Below the pieces are notes generated by a model that was not told where the DNA came from, did no database searches, and worked only from the letters and a program-made list of their open reading frames with translations. From Frankiaceae bacterium (GTDB taxonomy: Bacteria > Actinomycetota > Actinomycetes > BP-191): DNA of 55,533 nt. Location: assembly GCA_035556555.1 (NCBI GenBank), contig DATMES010000068.1, positions 1 to 55,533 of the forward strand. Reading direction: 5' to 3'. Both the position numbers and the translations under genes were made by a program. Each line of letters starts with the position of its first letter. Positions within the stretch are counted from its first letter, which is position 1. Of the stretch, positions 16,410 to 25,388 are shown piece by piece.

Positions 16410-17987
16410 TTGAGCGTTTCCGCTGACGGCTTCGACACCGTTCTCGTCGTCGACTACGGCGCGCAGTACGCGCAGCTCATCGCGCGGCGCGTGCGCGAGG
16501 CCAGGGTCTACAGCGAGATCGTGCCGCACACCATGCCGGTCGCCGAGATGCTGGCAAGGCGGCCCAAGGCGATCATCCTGTCGGGCGGCCCCGCGTCGGT
16601 GTACGCCGACGGCGCGCCGCAGGTCCCGGCGGAGCTGTTCGAGACGGGCGTGCCGACGTTCGGGATCTGCTACGGCTTCCAGGCGATGGCGCGCGCGCTC
16701 GGCGGGTCGGTCGAGCGGACGAGCGTGTCGGAGTTCGGCGGCACCGCGCTGACCGTGACCCAGGAGCGCACGCTCTTCAAGGGTCTGCCGCTGCAGCAGT
16801 CGGTGTGGATGTCGCACGGCGACTGCGTCGCGGGCGCACCCGAGGGCTTCGTCGTCACGGCCACGAGCGACGGCGCGCCGGTGGCGGCGTTCGAGGACGA
16901 CGCGCGGCGGCTGTACGGCGTGCAGTTCCACCCCGAGGTCATGCACACGGCGTACGGCCAGAAGGTCCTCGAGCAGTTCCTCTACGAGGGCGCCGGCTGC
17001 CAGCCGTCCTGGACGATGGTCAACATCGTCGACGAGGCGGTCGACGCGATCCGCGCGCAGGTCGGCGGCAAGCGCGTCATCTGCGGGCTGTCCGGCGGCG
17101 TCGACTCGGCGGTCGCGGCGGCGCTGGTGCACAAGGCGGTCGGCGACCAGCTGACGTGCGTGTTCGTCGACCACGGGCTGCTGCGCAAGGGCGAGGCCGA
17201 GCAGGTCGAGCAGGACTTCGTCGCGTCGACCGGCGTACGGCTCAAGGTCGTCGACGCGGCCGAACGCTTCCTCGGCGCGCTGGCCGGCGTCACCGAGCCG
17301 GAGACCAAGCGCAAGGCGATCGGGCGGGAGTTCATCCGCGTCTTCGAGGAGGCCGCGCGCGAGGTCGTCGCCGACGCGGGCGCGCACGGCGAGAGCGTCG
17401 AGTTCCTCGTCCAGGGCACGCTCTACCCCGACATCGTCGAGTCCGGCGGCGGCGAGGGCGCGGCCACCATCAAGAGCCACCACAACGTCGGCGGCCTCCC
17501 CGACGACCTCCAGTTCGCGCTGGTGGAGCCGCTGCGGAAGCTGTTCAAGGACGAGGTCCGCCGCGTCGGCGAGGAGCTCGGCCTGCCGCCCGAGATCGTC
17601 TGGCGCCAGCCGTTCCCTGGCCCCGGCCTCGGCATCCGCATCGTCGGCGAGGTGACCCGCGACAACCTCGAGGTCCTCCGCGAGGCAGACGCGATCGCCC
17701 GCGAGGAGCTCTCCCGTGCGGGCCTCGACCGCGACATCTGGCAGTGCCCCGTCGTGCTGCTCGCGGACGTCCGCAGCGTCGGTGTGCAGGGCGACGGGCG
17801 GACGTACGGCCACCCGGTCGTCCTGCGTCCCGTGTCGTCCGAGGACGCGATGACCGCCGACTGGACGCGGGTGCCGTACGACGTCCTCGCCAAGATCTCC
17901 ACGCGCATCACCAACGAGGTCCGCGCCGTCAACCGGGTCGTCCTCGACGTGACGAGCAAGCCGCCCGGCACGATCGAGTGGGAGTAG
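16410..17987 (+). CDS. guaA: GMP synthase (glutamine-hydrolysing) GuaA
   Basis: The 525-residue enzyme starts at TTG 16410, with GGAAGGG upstream. The class I glutaminase domain (1-190) has the nucleophile Cys87 in FGICYGFQ and the His-Glu pair in GVQFHPEV. The ATP pyrophosphatase domain has the P-loop [12 protein letters not shown], and the C-terminal dimerisation domain has [20 protein letters not shown] and [13 protein letters not shown]. It aminates XMP, made by GuaB, to GMP. It ends one base from the stop of the convergent phosphotransferase-like gene. Confidence 0.97.
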   Translation: MSVSADGFDTVLVVDYGAQYAQLIARRVREARVYSEIVPHTMPVAEMLARRPKAIILSGGPASVYADGAPQVPAELFETGVPTFGICYGFQAMARALGGSVERTSVSEFGGTALTVTQERTLFKGLPLQQSVWMSHGDCVAGAPEGFVVTATSDGAPVAAFEDDARRLYGVQFHPEVMHTAYGQKVLEQFLYEGAGCQPSWTMVNIVDEAVDAIRAQVGGKRVICGLSGGVDSAVAAALVHKAVGDQLTCVFVDHGLLRKGEAEQVEQDFVASTGVRLKVVDAAERFLGALAGVTEPETKRKAIGREFIRVFEEAAREVVADAGAHGESVEFLVQGTLYPDIVESGGGEGAATIKSHHNVGGLPDDLQFALVEPLRKLFKDEVRRVGEELGLPPEIVWRQPFPGPGLGIRIVGEVTRDNLEVLREADAIAREELSRAGLDRDIWQCPVVLLADVRSVGVQGDGRTYGHPVVLRPVSSEDAMTADWTRVPYDVLAKISTRITNEVRAVNRVVLDVTSKPPGTIEWE

Positions 17988-17988
17988 C

Positions 17989-18918
17989 TCAGAGGTTGGC
18001 GCGCAGCAGTCTCAGGTCGTCGGCCGTGCCGCGCGGCGACCGCAGCGCCGCCGTGAACGACGCGATGTCGGCGAGCCGCCAGCGCAGCCGGTAGAGCGCG
18101 ATCCGCTCCGGGTCCACCGGGCCGCCGTACGCCGCGAAGTCGCCGTCGCCGAGCAGCCAGAGGTCGCGCTCCGGGGGAGCCAGCGCGACGGTGTCCCAGT
18201 CGACGAGGCGCGGCCCGTCCGGCGTCGTCAGGACGTTGCCCGGGTGCGGCTCCCCGTGCGTCACGACGAGGTCCGCGGGGCGCACCGCGGCCGCGCGCCC
18301 GTCGAAGTCCGCGAGCAGCAGCCGTACGCCGTCCGCGTGCTCGGCGAGCAGCAGCCGCGCCTCCTCCGCGAACGGCCCCCCGGACCACGGCGTGCCGAGC
18401 TCGGCCAGCGCGCGGTCGACGACCGGCCTGTCGGGGAGCGCGGGCGGCGACACCGCGAGCCCGCGGACCGCGAACGTCGCCGCATGCAGCTCCGCGAGGA
18501 GCCGCAGCCGCGCGTCTCGCTGCTCGGGGGTGACGTCGTCGCCGAAGCCGCCGGCCGTGCCGTCCACCCACGGCGTGACGGAGACGGCGTACCGCTCGCC
18601 GGCGCGCACGGCGCCGACCCCGGAGGGCGTGCGCAGCGGCGCGACGACGAACGCCAGCCCGCTCTCGCGCAGCCGCGCGGCGGCGTCGTACGCCGCGGCC
18701 AGGCCGGCGAACGCCGCGTCCCGCGATTCGCCGAGCCACGGCTTCGCGTCGAGGTCGTCGGCCGTCACGAACCACCGGCGGCCGCCCGCGACGGCCGACC
18801 AGTGGTGCCCGCCGTACCCGACGGGGAGGTACGAGAGCGCGGTGGCGGACAGGCCCCAGCCGTCCCTCAGCGCGGCCGCGACGTCACCGGCGGAGAGGTC
18901 GGGAGGCGGGGTGTACAC
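17989..18918 (-). CDS. Aminoglycoside phosphotransferase (APH)-family kinase
   Basis: The product has 309 residues from GTG 18918. It contains the catalytic-loop variant THGEPHPGNVL (the usual Asp of HGDxxxxN is Glu) and the metal-binding LVDWDTV. The N-terminal lobe (YLPVGYGGHHWSAVAGGRRW) lacks an obvious APH lysine motif but matches the family outline. Members phosphorylate aminoglycosides, macrolides, choline or other small molecules, and the substrate is not evident. The start lies eight bases after a TACCGT box, so the mRNA may be leaderless. Confidence 0.8.
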   Translation of the reverse strand: MYTPPPDLSAGDVAAALRDGWGLSATALSYLPVGYGGHHWSAVAGGRRWFVTADDLDAKPWLGESRDAAFAGLAAAYDAAARLRESGLAFVVAPLRTPSGVGAVRAGERYAVSVTPWVDGTAGGFGDDVTPEQRDARLRLLAELHAATFAVRGLAVSPPALPDRPVVDRALAELGTPWSGGPFAEEARLLLAEHADGVRLLLADFDGRAAAVRPADLVVTHGEPHPGNVLTTPDGPRLVDWDTVALAPPERDLWLLGDGDFAAYGGPVDPERIALYRLRWRLADIASFTAALRSPRGTADDLRLLRANL

Positions 18919-18945
18919 GACCAGCGACGGTACGCGGACGGGCGA

Positions 18946-18969
18946 TGACTAGCCCGTAAGGACTAGTCA
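18946..18969. promoter_or_regulatory. Inverted repeat TGACTAG-N10-CTAGTCA, possible operator
   Basis: Perfect 7-bp arms at 18946-18952 and 18963-18969 sit between the divergent APH-like gene and the small secreted-protein gene. CTAGTCA recurs in the leader of the subtilase gene (38067-38073). The binding protein is unknown. Confidence 0.35.
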
Positions 18970-19042
18970 CCCCGTATCCCGGGCGGTTGCCGCGGCGCCT
19001 GTGGGGGAGAACGTCTCCAACCCCCCAGCCAGGAGATGAGCC

Positions 19043-19525
19043 ATGCGTCCCGTCCGTACCGTGCTCGCCGTCGCGTCGCTCGGCGCCCTCGTCGCAGGCA
19101 CCGCACACGCCGCGCCCGCCAGCGTGACGGGCGGCGGCTTCCACCGCGACGGCAAGGGGCGCACGGCCACGAAGAGCATGCTCACGATCGAGGGCCACCC
19201 CGCTACCAGCACCGGCCGCGCCAACCACAAGGTCGACGGCCCCGGCAAGGCGCGTAGCGCGGTCCACATCACGCTGAGCTGCGTCGTCGTCAACGGCAAC
19301 ACGGCGTACGCCTCGGGCAAGGACGCCACCGGCAAGGAGTGGTTCGTCAAGGTCGTCGACAACGGCGAGCCGGGCCGCGCCGACCAGTACGGCGTCTCCG
19401 CCAACGGCGAGACCGTCATGGGCGTCCCCGTCCCCGCGCAGCTGTCGTCGACGTGCCGCGCCGGCCAGGTGGCGACCCGCGCGATCACCGGCGGCGGCAA
19501 CTTCCAGGTCCGTCCCGCGTCTTAG
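19043..19525 (+). CDS. Small secreted protein, post-COAP-1-like
   Basis: The 160-residue product starts at ATG 19043, with AGGAG upstream. A cleaved signal peptide ends near GTAHAAPA. The mature part is a beta-rich domain with ASVTGGGFHRDG, VHITLSCVVVNGNTAYASGK and KVVDNGEPGRADQYGVS. This pattern resembles small extracellular beta-sandwich domains of the post-COAP-1 kind (from memory of the sequence pattern). Only two Cys residues are present, possibly forming a disulfide. No catalytic motif is seen. Confidence 0.75.
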   Translation: MRPVRTVLAVASLGALVAGTAHAAPASVTGGGFHRDGKGRTATKSMLTIEGHPATSTGRANHKVDGPGKARSAVHITLSCVVVNGNTAYASGKDATGKEWFVKVVDNGEPGRADQYGVSANGETVMGVPVPAQLSSTCRAGQVATRAITGGGNFQVRPAS

Positions 19526-19550
19526 GGACGCGTTTCGCGGCCCCGTTCCC

Positions 19551-19603
19551 GGTGATCTTGGCTGCGTTCGTGCTGCCCGGCGCGCACAGACGCAGCCAAG
19601 ATC
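19551..19603. repeat. Intergenic palindromic repeat (GATCTTGGCTGCGT family), copy 1
   Basis: GATCTTGGCTGCGT (19554-19567) pairs perfectly with its inverted copy at 19590-19603 across a 22-base loop. Related palindromes lie at 24870-24921 and 47349-47400, also just downstream of genes. It could act as a terminator or RNA-stability element, but it has no T-run and its repeated sequence suggests a dispersed element family. Confidence 0.75.
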
Positions 19604-19701
19604 GCGAAAAGCGGGCACCGCCGCCTTCCTGAAGGTTTGGGCGGCCCGTTCACGAAGCAAGCCGGATAACGACCGCCGCGCTTCGTGCTGAGGGGGACCC
19701 G

Positions 19702-21102
19702 TTGGGCCGTGCCCGCCGAGTCTCGCTCGCCTGTGCCGTAGCCCTGCTCGCGACGCTGCTGCCCGCCCCCGCGGGGGCGGGCCGCTTCGCGTCCGAGACC
19801 AGGCTCGCCACGCTGCGCCCGGCTCTCATCAGCAAGCCCGACCTCAACGCCACGCTGGTCCGCGACGCGCTCAACACCGCCGCCAAGTACTACATGAACT
19901 CCTGGTGGGCCGAGCGGATGACGAAGTTCGAGCCGTGGTCGTCGTGGTCGCAGCGCGCGGCGCTGACGACGACGCTCGACGCGGAGGACGTACGCCGCTA
20001 CTCGTCGGTCGCGCTGGCCCTCGCCGCGCCGCTGTCGACCGGCGCGTACGACGCGCGCGTCACCAAGATCGACGCCGAGACTGCGCGGCAGAGGGTCGCG
20101 CAGCTCGTCGCGCTGTCGGTGCGCACGCACATCGGCAACGTCCCCGCGCGGGCCGCGTGGGGCGCCTCCTGGCAGTCGGCGCTGTGGGCGTCGCAGGTCG
20201 GGCTCGCGGGCTGGCTGATCGGCCCCGCGCTGCCCGAGCACGACCGCGTGCTGCTGGCGCGGATGCTGGCGCACGAGGCCGACGTCGTCACGTCGCGCCC
20301 GCTCCACTACCTGCGCGACCGCCGCGGCAGGCTGCTCACGCCGGGCGACAGCGGCGCGGAGGAGCTGGCCTGGGACGCGCTCGGCGTGCTCACGGCGGTC
20401 GAGCTGCTGCCGTACCACCCGCACCGGCAGGTCTGGGCGGAGGCGGCGTACGAGCGCTTCGTCGCGGCGTACTCGCTGCCGTCGGACGTGCACTCGTCGA
20501 AGGTCGTCAACGGCCGCCGCGTCTCGTCGTGGCTCGACGGCAGCAACGTCGAGCGCACCGGCTGGGTCGTCAACCACCACAGGCTCAACCCCGACTACAC
20601 GGTCGGCTTCTCGCCGCACGCTGCCGTCGTGCCCGCGCTGGCCGGGGCGGGGTTCCCGGAGGCCATCAGGCACAATCAGGCACTGCTCTACCGCAACGTC
20701 TCGCAGACGCCGTTCGCGTCGCCGCCCGCGCGGGCGCCGGGCGGCAGCGTGTACGTGCCCGGCACGCCGCGGCTGTACTTCCCCGAGGGCCCCGACTGGG
20801 GGACGGGCAGGCAGTTCGTGTTCGGCACGCTCGACGTCGAGGCGTCGGTGCACGGCTTCGACCGCGGGCTGAAGGTCTCCGCCCGGCGGTGGGGCCTGCT
20901 GCACCTGCGGCAGGTACGCCGCATGCAGAGCCGCTTCCGTACCGGCCAGATGTTCGCGGGCGCCGGCGAGAACCGGTACTTCGCGCGCGAGGAGCACGCC
21001 GGCGCGATCCTCGCGTACGCGCACCTCACCACGACGCTCGCGGCCGCGCGGCGGCTGCGCGTGGACCGCGGCGGCCCGTCGCTGAAGCGCCCGCTGTCGT
21101 AG
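19702..21102 (+). CDS. Large exported protein of unknown function
   Basis: The product has 466 residues from TTG 19702, with GAGGGGGA upstream. A signal peptide (VSLACAVALLATLLPAPAGA) is followed by a helical, Trp-rich protein (YYMNSWWAERMTKFEPWSSW, WGASWQSALWASQVGLAGWL, NVERTGWVVNHHRLNPDYTV). Repeated helices with aromatic patches and conserved-looking His residues resemble an alpha/alpha-toroid such as polysaccharide lyases, but no signature allows a firm call. It is probably extracytoplasmic and may act on carbohydrate. It is a single gene with a palindromic repeat upstream. Confidence 0.7.
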   Translation: MGRARRVSLACAVALLATLLPAPAGAGRFASETRLATLRPALISKPDLNATLVRDALNTAAKYYMNSWWAERMTKFEPWSSWSQRAALTTTLDAEDVRRYSSVALALAAPLSTGAYDARVTKIDAETARQRVAQLVALSVRTHIGNVPARAAWGASWQSALWASQVGLAGWLIGPALPEHDRVLLARMLAHEADVVTSRPLHYLRDRRGRLLTPGDSGAEELAWDALGVLTAVELLPYHPHRQVWAEAAYERFVAAYSLPSDVHSSKVVNGRRVSSWLDGSNVERTGWVVNHHRLNPDYTVGFSPHAAVVPALAGAGFPEAIRHNQALLYRNVSQTPFASPPARAPGGSVYVPGTPRLYFPEGPDWGTGRQFVFGTLDVEASVHGFDRGLKVSARRWGLLHLRQVRRMQSRFRTGQMFAGAGENRYFAREEHAGAILAYAHLTTTLAAARRLRVDRGGPSLKRPLS

Positions 21103-21112
21103 CGTGCCGGGC

Positions 21113-21475
21113 ATGAACGGACTGAACGGGCTCGAAGCCGTCTCCATCGACTGCACCGGCGACCCCACGGCGATCGCCACGTGGTGGCAGGGGCTCATCG
21201 GCGGCGACGTCGTCGAGCAGCCCGAGGGGTACGCCGAGCTGTACGCGCCCGGCTTCCCGTGCCTGCAGTTCCTCCCGACGCCCGATGCGAAGTCGGTCAA
21301 GAACCGGCTGCACCTCGACCTGCGCTCCGACGACTTCGACGCCGCGATCGAGGCGGCGCTCGCGCACGGCGCGACGCGCGCCGACGACGTCTACGCCGGC
21401 GGGTCGTGGCAGGTGCTCAGGGACCCCGAGGGCAACGAGTTCTGCATCCTGCGGCCGCACCCGCACGCGACGTAA
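21113..21475 (+). CDS. VOC (glyoxalase/bleomycin-resistance) fold protein
   Basis: The 120-residue protein from ATG 21113 has the beta-alpha-beta-beta-beta pattern of the VOC superfamily: EAVSIDCTGDPTAIATWWQG, LHLDLRSDDFDAAIEAAL and VLRDPEGNEFCIL. VOC proteins are metal-dependent lyases, dioxygenases or drug-binding proteins; the substrate is not predictable. GTG 21104 is an in-frame alternative, but a TAGCGT box at 21100-21105 places transcription start at the ATG, suggesting a leaderless mRNA. Confidence 0.85.
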   Translation: MNGLNGLEAVSIDCTGDPTAIATWWQGLIGGDVVEQPEGYAELYAPGFPCLQFLPTPDAKSVKNRLHLDLRSDDFDAAIEAALAHGATRADDVYAGGSWQVLRDPEGNEFCILRPHPHAT

Positions 21476-21589
21476 CGGGACCAACCGGGCGGCCGGAGTA
21501 AGGACGGCCCACGGAACTCGTGACCTCTGGCCCCTCGTCCGCGTCGAGGCCGGCGCCGAACGTAGAGCGACGGCCGACGACGAACGGGG

Positions 21590-24500
21590 GTGCCACGCGT
21601 GCTACCGAGCGTGCTGCTGGTCGAGGACAGCCCTGGCGACGCCAGCCTGGTGCGCGTGGCGCTGCGCGCCGCGGCTCCGGCGGAGCTGCCGTACGTCCGC
21701 TGGGTCACCTGCCTCGCGGACGCCGTGGCCGCCGTGCGGGAGCGGGAGTTCGGGTGCGTGCTGCTCGACCTCGGGCTGCCGGACGCGCACGCGCTCGACG
21801 CGCTCGACGCGCTGCTCGTCGCCGCGCCCGGCGTCGCGATCGTCGTGCTCAGCGCGCAGGCCGACCGCGGCCTCGCGCAGGAGGCCGTGCACCACGGCGC
21901 GCAGGACTACCTGCTCAAGAGCGAGCTGACCGCCGAGGGCCTCGAGCGGGCGATCCGCTACGCCGTCGAACGCGCCGCCGCGCAGGCCGCCATCGCCCGC
22001 AGGGAGGCCGAGCAGCGCGCGCTCGTCGAGAGCCTCGGCGAGGGCGTCGTCGTGCACAACGCCGCCGGCGAGGTCGCCGACGTCAACCCCGCCGCCGAGC
22101 GCATCCTCGGGCTCACCGCCGACCAGTTCCGCGGCCGTACGCCGGTGGACCCGCGCTGGGGCGCGACGCGCGAGGACGGCAGGCCGTTCGACGGCGAGGA
22201 CCACCCGGCGATGGTGGCGTTGCGGACCGGCGAGCCGGTGCACGGCGTCGTCATGGGCGTGGACCACCCGGAGCGCGGCCGGCGCTGGATCGAGATCAAC
22301 GCCTCCCCGCTGCGGCTGCCGGGCTCCGAGATGCCGTACGCGGCCGTGGCGTCGTTCCGCGACATCACCGAACGCCGCGCCGCCGAGGACGCCGCGAGCC
22401 GCCTGTCGGCGATCGTCGACTCCTCCGACGACGCGATCATCGGCCGGCTGCTCGACGGCACGATCGTCAGCTTCAACCCCGCGGCCGAACGCCTCACCGG
22501 CTACCCCGCGGCCGAGGCCATCGGCAGGCACCCGACGTTCACCGCGCCGCCCGACCGCGTCGCGCAGATCAACGACGTCCTCGCGCGGGTCGCGCGCGGC
22601 GAGAGCGTGCCGCCGTACGAGACCGTGGTCGTCCGCAAGGACGGCACGACGGTCGAGTGCTCGCTGACGGTGTCGCCGATCCGCGACGCGCGCGGCACCG
22701 TCATCGGCTCGTCGGCGATCGCGAAGGACATCACCGAGCAGATCCGCCTGCGCCGCGCCGCGGAGGACGACCGGCGGCGGCTCGCGGAGGCGCAGGCGGT
22801 GGCGGGGCTCGGCAGCTTCGAGCACGTGCTCGACGGCGACCGGATCACGTGGTCCGACGAGCTGTACCGGATCTTCGGCATGCCGGTCGGCGCGCCGCTG
22901 ACGTCGGCCGCGGTGTTCGGCATGGTGCACGAGGACGACCGTTCGGCGTTCGAGGCGAAGGTGGCCGAGGCGAAGGCGCACGACGAGCCGGTCGAGGTGA
23001 CGTACCGCGTCGTGCGGCCGGACGGCGACGTCCGTACGGTCACCGCGCGGTTCCGCGCGCCCCGCGACGGCGACGGCACCGCGCGCCGCATCGTCGGCAC
23101 CGCGCTCGACGTCACCGAACGCGCCCGCGCCGAACGCCGCTTCGAGCTCGGCTTCGAGGGCGCCACCGCGGGCACCGCCATCGCCGATCTGGACGGGCGG
23201 TTCGTCCGCGTCAACGCCGCCCTCTGCGCGCTGCTCGGGCGCTCCGAGGAGGAGCTGGCCGGGCACCACCCCGACGAGTTCCTGCCGGTGCCCGCGCCGG
23301 GTCAGGGGCCGTTCGCGGCGGCGCTGGCGGGGCCGCACAGGACGGGCGTCGAGATCCGCTTCACGCGGCCGAGCGGCGAGGCCGTGGACGCCCTGGTGGA
23401 CGTCGCGGTGGTCTGCCGCGAGAGCGGCGAGCCGGACTACGTGTTCGCGCAGCTGCTCGACATCACGCGCCGCAAGCGGGCCGAGCGCGCGCTCGCGCAC
23501 CAGGCGCTGCACGACGGGCTGACCGGCCTGCCGAACCGCATCCTGCTGCTCGACCGCCTCGACCACGCGCTGCTGCAGCACGACCGCCGTCTCGGCGGCG
23601 TCGCCGTGCTCATGGTCGACCTCGACCACTTCAAGCTCGTCAACGACGGCCTCGGCCACAGCGCGGGGGACGCGCTGCTGGTGGACGTGGCGAGCCGGCT
23701 CAGCGCCGCCGTACGGCCTGGGGACACCGTCAGCCGGCTCGGCGGCGACGAGTTCGTCGTCTGCTGCGAGGACGTGTCCGGGCCCGACGACGCGAGGGAG
23801 GTCGCGGAACGCGTGCTGGGGGCGTTCGCGACGCCGTTCGTCGTGGAGGGGCGCGAGCTGTTCGTCACGGCGAGCGTCGGTGTCACGGTCTCCAGCCCCG
23901 GCGCGCGCGCCGACTCGCTGCTGCGCGACGCGGACGCCGCGATGTACCGCGCCAAGGAGCGCGGCCGGGCGCGGACGGAGCTGTTCGACACCGCGCTGCG
24001 GCAGCGCGCGGCGACGCGGCTCGGCGTCGCGACGGCGCTGCGGCGCGGGCTGCTGCACGACGAGTTCGTCGTGCACTACCAGCCGATCGTGTCGCTCGCC
24101 GACGAGCGGCTGGTCGGCTTCGAGGCGCTGGTCCGCTGGAACGACCCGCAGCGCGGCCTGGTGCCGCCGGCGGAGTTCGTGCCCGTCGCCGAGGAGACCG
24201 GTCTGATCGTGCCGCTGGGCACGGAGGTGCTGCGGCAGGCGACGGAGCAGCTCGCGCGGTGGACGGAGGCGTACGCCTCTGCGGCCGACGTCACGATGGC
24301 CGTCAACGTCTCCGCGCGGCAGCTGCTCGACCCCGGGTTCGTACCGACCGTCGCCGAGCTGCTCGCGGCCTCGGGCATCGCCCCCGCGAGGCTGCACCTG
24401 GAGATCACCGAGACCGTCCTCATGGAGGACCTGGACGACGCGGTCGAGGTGCTGCGCGCGCTGGCCGGCCTCGGGGTCACCCTGGAGATCGACGACTTCG

Positions 24501-24841
24501 GCACCGGCTACTCGTCGCTGTCGTACCTCAAGCGCCTCCCCGTGGACACGCTCAAGGTGGACCGTGGCTTCGTGTCCGGGCTCGGCACCGACGCCGACGA
24601 CCTGTCGATCGTCACCGCCATCACCGCGCTCGGCCAGGCCCTCGGGCTGCGGCTGCACGCCGAGGGCGTCGAGACCGCGGAGCAGCGCGCCGCCGTCCGC
24701 GAGCTCGGCTGCGACGTGGCGCAGGGCTTCCTGTGGAGCCCGCCGCTGCCCGCGCTCGCGGCCGAACGCTGGCTGCGCAGGCGGACGCTCGGCGCCGTAC
24801 CGCCGCAGCGCGCGCCGCGCGGTCTCGCCGTCAGCGGCTAG
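21590..24841 (+). CDS. REC-PAS(x4)-GGDEF-EAL bifunctional c-di-GMP protein
   Basis: The product has 1,083 residues. The receiver domain (LLVEDSPGD, phosphoacceptor in CVLLDLGLPD) is followed by about four PAS domains (GDVRTVTARFRAP lies in one). A GGDEF domain follows with RLGGDEFVV and an I-site RPGD five residues upstream. The EAL domain has FEALVRWND, LEITETVLM, DDFGTGYSS and LKVDRGFV. Cyclase and phosphodiesterase motifs are both intact, so it may make and degrade c-di-GMP under control of phosphorylation and PAS ligands. It is soluble. GTG 21590 or 21599 starts it, and no kinase lies upstream. Confidence 0.92.
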   Translation: MPRVLPSVLLVEDSPGDASLVRVALRAAAPAELPYVRWVTCLADAVAAVREREFGCVLLDLGLPDAHALDALDALLVAAPGVAIVVLSAQADRGLAQEAVHHGAQDYLLKSELTAEGLERAIRYAVERAAAQAAIARREAEQRALVESLGEGVVVHNAAGEVADVNPAAERILGLTADQFRGRTPVDPRWGATREDGRPFDGEDHPAMVALRTGEPVHGVVMGVDHPERGRRWIEINASPLRLPGSEMPYAAVASFRDITERRAAEDAASRLSAIVDSSDDAIIGRLLDGTIVSFNPAAERLTGYPAAEAIGRHPTFTAPPDRVAQINDVLARVARGESVPPYETVVVRKDGTTVECSLTVSPIRDARGTVIGSSAIAKDITEQIRLRRAAEDDRRRLAEAQAVAGLGSFEHVLDGDRITWSDELYRIFGMPVGAPLTSAAVFGMVHEDDRSAFEAKVAEAKAHDEPVEVTYRVVRPDGDVRTVTARFRAPRDGDGTARRIVGTALDVTERARAERRFELGFEGATAGTAIADLDGRFVRVNAALCALLGRSEEELAGHHPDEFLPVPAPGQGPFAAALAGPHRTGVEIRFTRPSGEAVDALVDVAVVCRESGEPDYVFAQLLDITRRKRAERALAHQALHDGLTGLPNRILLLDRLDHALLQHDRRLGGVAVLMVDLDHFKLVNDGLGHSAGDALLVDVASRLSAAVRPGDTVSRLGGDEFVVCCEDVSGPDDAREVAERVLGAFATPFVVEGRELFVTASVGVTVSSPGARADSLLRDADAAMYRAKERGRARTELFDTALRQRAATRLGVATALRRGLLHDEFVVHYQPIVSLADERLVGFEALVRWNDPQRGLVPPAEFVPVAEETGLIVPLGTEVLRQATEQLARWTEAYASAADVTMAVNVSARQLLDPGFVPTVAELLAASGIAPARLHLEITETVLMEDLDDAVEVLRALAGLGVTLEIDDFGTGYSSLSYLKRLPVDTLKVDRGFVSGLGTDADDLSIVTAITALGQALGLRLHAEGVETAEQRAAVRELGCDVAQGFLWSPPLPALAAERWLRRRTLGAVPPQRAPRGLAVSG

Positions 24842-24869
24842 GCCGCCGGACGATCACGTTCGCTTGTCG

Positions 24870-24921
24870 TGATCTTGGCGACGTCTGTGCGTGCCGGCAG
24901 GCAGAAACGTTGCCAAGATCA
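24870..24921. repeat. Intergenic palindromic repeat (GATCTTGG family), copy 2
   Basis: TGATCTTGGCGACGT (24870-24884) pairs with 24907-24921 in 14 of 15 positions over a 22-base loop. It lies between the convergent GGDEF-EAL gene and the response regulator gene. Confidence 0.72.
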
Positions 24922-24953
24922 TGAGTTCGGCGTCCGCAAGGCACACCGGCGCC

Positions 24954-25388
24954 TCAGCGGCTGGGCAGCCGGACGATCTCCAGCCAGAACCCCTCGAGCG
25001 CGCGCAGCGCGGTGATGAACTCGTCGAACGACACCGGCTTGGTGACGTAGGAGTTGGCGTGCAGCTCGTACGCCTTGAGCACGTCCACCTCCGCCGACGA
25101 CGTCGTGAGGACGACGACGGGGATGCTCTTGAGCAACGGGTCGGCCTTCATCGCGGCGAGGACGTCGCGGCCGTCCATGCGCGGCAGGTTGAGGTCGAGC
25201 AGGACGAGGTGCGGCCGCGGGCTGTCCGCGTGCTCGCCCTCCTGGCGCAGGTACGCGAGCGCCGCCTCGCCGTCGCCGACGACGTTGAGCTCGTTGGCGA
25301 TCTTCGCGCCGCGCAGCGCCTCGCGTGTCAGGTTGACGTCGCCGGGGCTGTCCTCGACGAGGAGGATCTGGACGGGCTCACCACTCAT
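24954..25388 (-). CDS. Single-domain response regulator (Rcp1/CheY-like)
   Basis: The 144-residue receiver-only protein has the acidic pair in [12 protein letters not shown], the phosphoacceptor in [13 protein letters not shown], Thr-Thr-Ser in VVLTTSS and Lys in [11 protein letters not shown]. The long beta4 region ([14 protein letters not shown]) is typical of Rcp1-type partners of phytochrome-like kinases. Its ATG overlaps the stop of the histidine kinase gene as ATGA, so both form one operon. There is no output domain, so it probably acts by protein interaction or phosphorelay, possibly on the REC-GGDEF-EAL protein next door. Confidence 0.9.
   Translation of the reverse strand: MSGEPVQILLVEDSPGDVNLTREALRGAKIANELNVVGDGEAALAYLRQEGEHADSPRPHLVLLDLNLPRMDGRDVLAAMKADPLLKSIPVVVLTTSSAEVDVLKAYELHANSYVTKPVSFDEFITALRALEGFWLEIVRLPSR

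Noticed and set aside
21602-24658. Very long open frames on the strand opposite to the GGDEF-EAL and other genes (also 4027-6609 minus and 35275-37833 minus)
   Set aside because: They mirror real genes, consist of Arg/Gly/Ala-rich or His-rich low-complexity sequence without domains, and arise from the high GC content.
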